A stretch of 8,085 nucleotides of DNA from Candidatus Fibrimonadales bacterium (lineage in GTDB: Bacteria > Fibrobacterota > Fibrobacteria > Fibrobacterales > Fibrobacteraceae): positions 1 through 8,085 of the forward strand of contig WQSA01000109.1 of assembly GCA_009788135.1 (NCBI GenBank), given 5' to 3'. Under the pieces are notes generated by a model. The model searched no databases. It was given only the letters and a program-made list of their open reading frames with translations, and was not told the origin of the DNA. A program made the position numbers and the translations under genes. Shown piece after piece: positions 5,716-8,085 of this stretch (within the stretch, counting starts at the first letter, position 1; each line of letters starts with the position of its first letter).

Positions 5716-6301
5716 TAGTCTTTCAATAGGATACAGAAGACCGATTGTGCAGAATTTATCGTTCGAGTTGCAAAGCGGTTTGACTTGCTTAATAGGTCCG
5801 AACGGCAGCGGCAAAAGCACTTTGTTAAAAACAATAGCGGGCTTGCTAAAACCGCTAGCGGGTGCGCTCCCAACTTTTGATGCAAAGACAATAGCTTTTG
5901 TGCCAGCAAACTTCCCGGCAGAAACAAATATACGAGTTTTCGACTTCGTAGCTTTGGGCAGAAGCCCGCATACCAACGCTTTCGGCAAGCTTGAGCAAAA
6001 AGATATAGACAAAATAAATTCCGCAATGGAACAGACTGAAACCACGCATTTCGCAAAGTTCAGAGTGAGCAGTCTGAGCGATGGTGAAAAGCAGAGAGTA
6101 GCGCTCGCACGTGCGCTTGCGCAAGATACAAAAATTCTGCTTATGGACGAGCCCACAGCGTTTTTGGATCATTCGCATAGAGTTAAGCTATTTGAGTTTC
6201 TGAAAAAGAAGGCAAGCGAGGAAGGAATAGCGGTGATGTTAAGCACTCACGAGCTAAACTTTGCCGAACAATATGCAGATAAGATTTTGGAGTTTAAGTA
6301 A
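5702..6301 (+). CDS. ABC transporter ATP-binding protein, FecE/BtuD-like
   Basis: A 199-residue nucleotide-binding subunit that would power a membrane transporter from the cytosolic face. Walker A GPNGSGKST is at 32-40, signature LSDGE at 125-129, Walker B ILLMDE at 145-150, D-loop FLD at 154-156 and the switch histidine in STHE at 181-184. FDFVALGRSPHT (80-91) and the LSDGE signature recall the iron-siderophore/cobalamin ATPases of Bacteroidota. The Q-loop glutamine is missing: VPA (67-69) stands where VPQ is usual. The protein stops soon after the H-loop, about 50-60 residues short of typical FecE proteins. No permease or binding-protein gene is in the window, so the substrate is unknown. 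Start ATG 5702 lies inside the preceding gene (14-bp overlap) with only a weak AGG upstream, suggesting translational coupling. It is not recognisably LptB despite the OstA-like neighbour. Confidence 0.88.
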   Translation: MLVANSLSIGYRRPIVQNLSFELQSGLTCLIGPNGSGKSTLLKTIAGLLKPLAGALPTFDAKTIAFVPANFPAETNIRVFDFVALGRSPHTNAFGKLEQKDIDKINSAMEQTETTHFAKFRVSSLSDGEKQRVALARALAQDTKILLMDEPTAFLDHSHRVKLFEFLKKKASEEGIAVMLSTHELNFAEQYADKILEFK

Positions 6302-6302
6302 A

Positions 6303-7472
6303 ATGTATTTTTTAATTATTCTCATAGCAACATTGCCTGCTTTTTCTCAGACTTCGCATCTTCCAAATGCGAAAATCGAGAAAGGCACAATGCCGCTTAT
6401 AATGGAGCGCGCAGATTCATTGGCAGCAATGCGAAAGGCTGGGCATTTATTTTTGCAAGGGAATGTAAAATTTAAACACGATTCCATTGATTTCAGAACA
6501 GGCCGCGCGCAGTGGAACAGAAATTCCGATGCGGTTTACAGCGAGAACGGATTTGACTTTCGCTACCCAAAAGGCAACATACAGGCAGACAGAGGAAACT
6601 ACACCAGAGCAAACAGCATTGCAATTGCAGAAGGAAACGCTGTGGCGCGCGACTCTGCCGGCAAAGGCACATTTTTTGGAGAAAAAATAATTTACAACCG
6701 CGCTACGGAGTTTTTGGAAATCCCGCTTCAACCGCTCGCTCATTATTATTTTGAGGAAAAAGGAAAATTAGATACTCTCGCTATTAGCTCCAAAACAATG
6801 ACTTATGATCAACGCAAGCAAATAGCTGTAGCCGCAGATTCCGTTTTGATTACTAGAAGAGAGGTAATTATCACTGGAGATACAGGAGTTTACAATCAAA
6901 AAGAAGGTTTTTTAATTCTAAAAGGAAATCCAAAGTGCATTATGAGCGACTACACGGTTACTGGAGATTCCATGTTTGTTAAATTGCATAACAACGAGGT
7001 GGAGTCTGTTTTAGTTATAAAAAATGCGCACGGTTTGCAGCAAACAGCGGCTACCAGTGGAAAACCGGCTCAACATTCGGAAGTTTTTGGCGATACTCTT
7101 TTTTTGGCTGTGAAAAACAACAAGGCTCAAAATCTTTACGTAAATGTAGAAGCAAGAGGATTATTTTACGAAGAGGATTTACCCAGTCATGTGAATAAAA
7201 TGAATGGCGACAGGTTGGATATTTCTTTTGAGGCTGGAAAAATGAAGTTGGCAGAGGTAAACGGCAATGCAAATAGTTTGGTGTTTAACATAACCCCAGC
7301 AAGAAAAGTTGACGGAAAAAATGAATCAAGCGGTGAGTCTATTTTTATCTCGTTTAATGATGCTAGGGTAAACAAAATCAAGGTTAAGGGAAATCTGGCC
7401 TCTGGCATTTACTACGATATGAGCAAGGCGAATGTATCTTCATCTACAGAGGAAGAAGTAGCAGTGGAGTAA
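6303..7472 (+). CDS. Exported OstA/LptA-like protein
   Basis: A probable periplasmic protein of 389 residues. It begins with a signal peptide (MYFLIILIATLPAFSQ, cleavage likely after AFS, residues 13-15). Next come repeated short beta-strand segments typical of the OstA/LptA/LptD-N jellyroll: a LFLQGNVKF...GRAQW block (about 44-65), QADRGNY...AEGNA, then further GD.G.Y..KEGFLILKGNP and TGDSMF blocks. Known members carry lipopolysaccharide across the periplasm. Beyond residue about 240 the sequence is less typical, and the C-terminus is acidic (TEEEVAVE). Start: ATG 6303 is 1 bp after the ATPase stop, has GGAG at 6289-6292 and opens directly with the signal peptide; an in-frame TTG at 6261 is poorer. 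It is cotranscribed in all likelihood with the ATPase. It could be an LptA or a paralogue for another envelope lipid; sequence alone does not decide. Confidence 0.8.
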   Translation: MYFLIILIATLPAFSQTSHLPNAKIEKGTMPLIMERADSLAAMRKAGHLFLQGNVKFKHDSIDFRTGRAQWNRNSDAVYSENGFDFRYPKGNIQADRGNYTRANSIAIAEGNAVARDSAGKGTFFGEKIIYNRATEFLEIPLQPLAHYYFEEKGKLDTLAISSKTMTYDQRKQIAVAADSVLITRREVIITGDTGVYNQKEGFLILKGNPKCIMSDYTVTGDSMFVKLHNNEVESVLVIKNAHGLQQTAATSGKPAQHSEVFGDTLFLAVKNNKAQNLYVNVEARGLFYEEDLPSHVNKMNGDRLDISFEAGKMKLAEVNGNANSLVFNITPARKVDGKNESSGESIFISFNDARVNKIKVKGNLASGIYYDMSKANVSSSTEEEVAVE

Positions 7473-8085
7473 GTTTCTTAAACCTCCCCCGATACCCCTC
7501 AACTTCATACCCCTTCTCTCGAAACCTCACCTTGACGCTCCCATTTTCGTGCGTTCCGTAATGCTTAATGCCAAGGCTGTCCAGCCTTTCCAGAACCTCT
7601 TTGCTCGGATGTCTGTAAACATTCCTCGCTCCAACAGAAATAATCGCAGAGCTCGGCGCTGTTTGTTCTAAAAATTCTCTTGTGCTGGAAGTCTTGCTGC
7701 CGTGATGTCCAAGCTTAATCACATCGCTTTTTATATCTTGCGAAAGTAATTTAATCTCGCCCTGTTTTTCCAAATCTCCTGTCAAAAGAAGCGTTTTGCC
7801 AAGCCCTTGAATTTTCAAAACAATGGAATTATTATTCTCATTTTTCTCAACTACGCCGGAATCAGGATGCAGAACAGTCATGCTCCACTCGCTTTCAGAA
7901 AGCAGCAATTTCTCTTTTATAATCAACCCCTTGTGCAGCGCAGGGCTTTTCCAAACTTCCAGAACGGGAAACTCCTTCAAAATTGCCGCCTCGTTGCCAT
8001 TATGATCCGCATGATTATGAGTTATTATCATAGCATCTATCTTTGAAATGCCCTGCGAACGAAAATACGGAACAATCCTGTCATT
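7444..8085 (-). CDS. ComEC/Rec2-like metallo-beta-lactamase domain protein (5' end outside the window)
   Basis: The open frame runs off the right edge, so the start is not visible; 213 residues are present. The first residues (NDRIVPYFRSQGISKIDA) already belong to the fold, so the M of MIITH at 8031 is not a natural start. Motifs in fragment numbering: THNHADH (22-28, metal ligands), NNNSIV (84-89), LLTGDLE (100-106), LGHHGSKTSS (125-134), ISVGARN (149-155) and HPS (159-161). This pattern is that of the C-terminal hydrolase-like domain of ComEC, the inner-membrane DNA-uptake channel. In ComEC proteins the domain is thought to act on the non-transported strand. Stand-alone proteins of the same fold exist, and without the upstream competence domain the two cannot be separated. 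The stop lies inside the converging OstA-like gene (29-bp overlap). Confidence 0.85.
   Translation of the reverse strand, partial: NDRIVPYFRSQGISKIDAMIITHNHADHNGNEAAILKEFPVLEVWKSPALHKGLIIKEKLLLSESEWSMTVLHPDSGVVEKNENNNSIVLKIQGLGKTLLLTGDLEKQGEIKLLSQDIKSDVIKLGHHGSKTSSTREFLEQTAPSSAIISVGARNVYRHPSKEVLERLDSLGIKHYGTHENGSVKVRFREKGYEVEGYRGRFKKLTPLLLLPL

Noticed and set aside
5536..6156. 206-codon minus-strand open frame across the GGGPS/ATPase junction
   Set aside because: It spans two clearly coding genes in antisense and has no domain of its own.
5702..6301. LptB assignment because an OstA-like gene follows
   Set aside because: The signature and the FVALGRSPHT segment match iron/cobalamin-type ATPases better, and the Lpt permease genes are not here.
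6261..6302. TTG start adding 14 residues to the OstA-like protein
   Set aside because: It would bury a clean signal peptide inside the chain and overlap the ATPase gene. ATG 6303 has GGAG upstream and opens the signal peptide.

Overview
The window looks like a chromosomal housekeeping and envelope region from a Gram-negative bacterium of the Fibrobacterota/Bacteroidota (FCB) group. This is inferred from three things. First, it carries a group II geranylgeranylglyceryl phosphate synthase, an archaeal-type lipid enzyme scattered through that group. Second, it has an OstA/LptA-like protein with a signal peptide, which implies an outer membrane. Third, its FecE/BtuD-type ATPase has the LSDGE signature and lacks the Q-loop glutamine, as I recall from Bacteroidota homologues. 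The first genes of transcription units have no Shine-Dalgarno sequence, which also fits. I cannot name the species; a Fibrobacter relative is my best guess.

Layout. A tRNA-Ser(UGA) lies on the minus strand at the left edge. It is divergent from a two-gene plus-strand unit: a membrane polyprenyl glycosylphosphotransferase, then, 18 bp later, an 834-residue fusion of a phosphohexomutase with a eukaryote-type (AGX/UAP) UDP-N-acetylhexosamine pyrophosphorylase. Together they could turn a hexose(amine)-6-phosphate into a UDP-sugar and load the sugar phosphate onto undecaprenyl phosphate, starting a surface glycan. folP (dihydropteroate synthase) lies on the opposite strand and overlaps the fusion gene tail to tail by 23 bp.

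The gap between folP and the next gene (about 196 bp) is almost entirely an imperfect inverted repeat. It has 11-bp perfect outer ends just upstream of both start codons and inner arms built of 7-bp GTGGAGA/GTTGAGA repeats. It is the most unusual non-coding structure here.

Rightward from it runs a compact three-gene unit: the GGGPS/PcrB-family synthase, an ABC ATPase overlapping it by 14 bp, and an exported OstA-like protein starting 1 bp after the ATPase stop. The last gene, entering from the right edge on the minus strand, is the metallo-beta-lactamase domain of a ComEC/Rec2-like protein. It overlaps the OstA gene tail to tail by 29 bp.

No phage, insertion sequence, CRISPR array, toxin-antitoxin or defence gene is visible. 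The points of interest are the mutase-pyrophosphorylase fusion, the heptad-repeat palindrome, the ether-lipid enzyme with its envelope neighbours, and a shift in codon choice inside that enzyme's gene.
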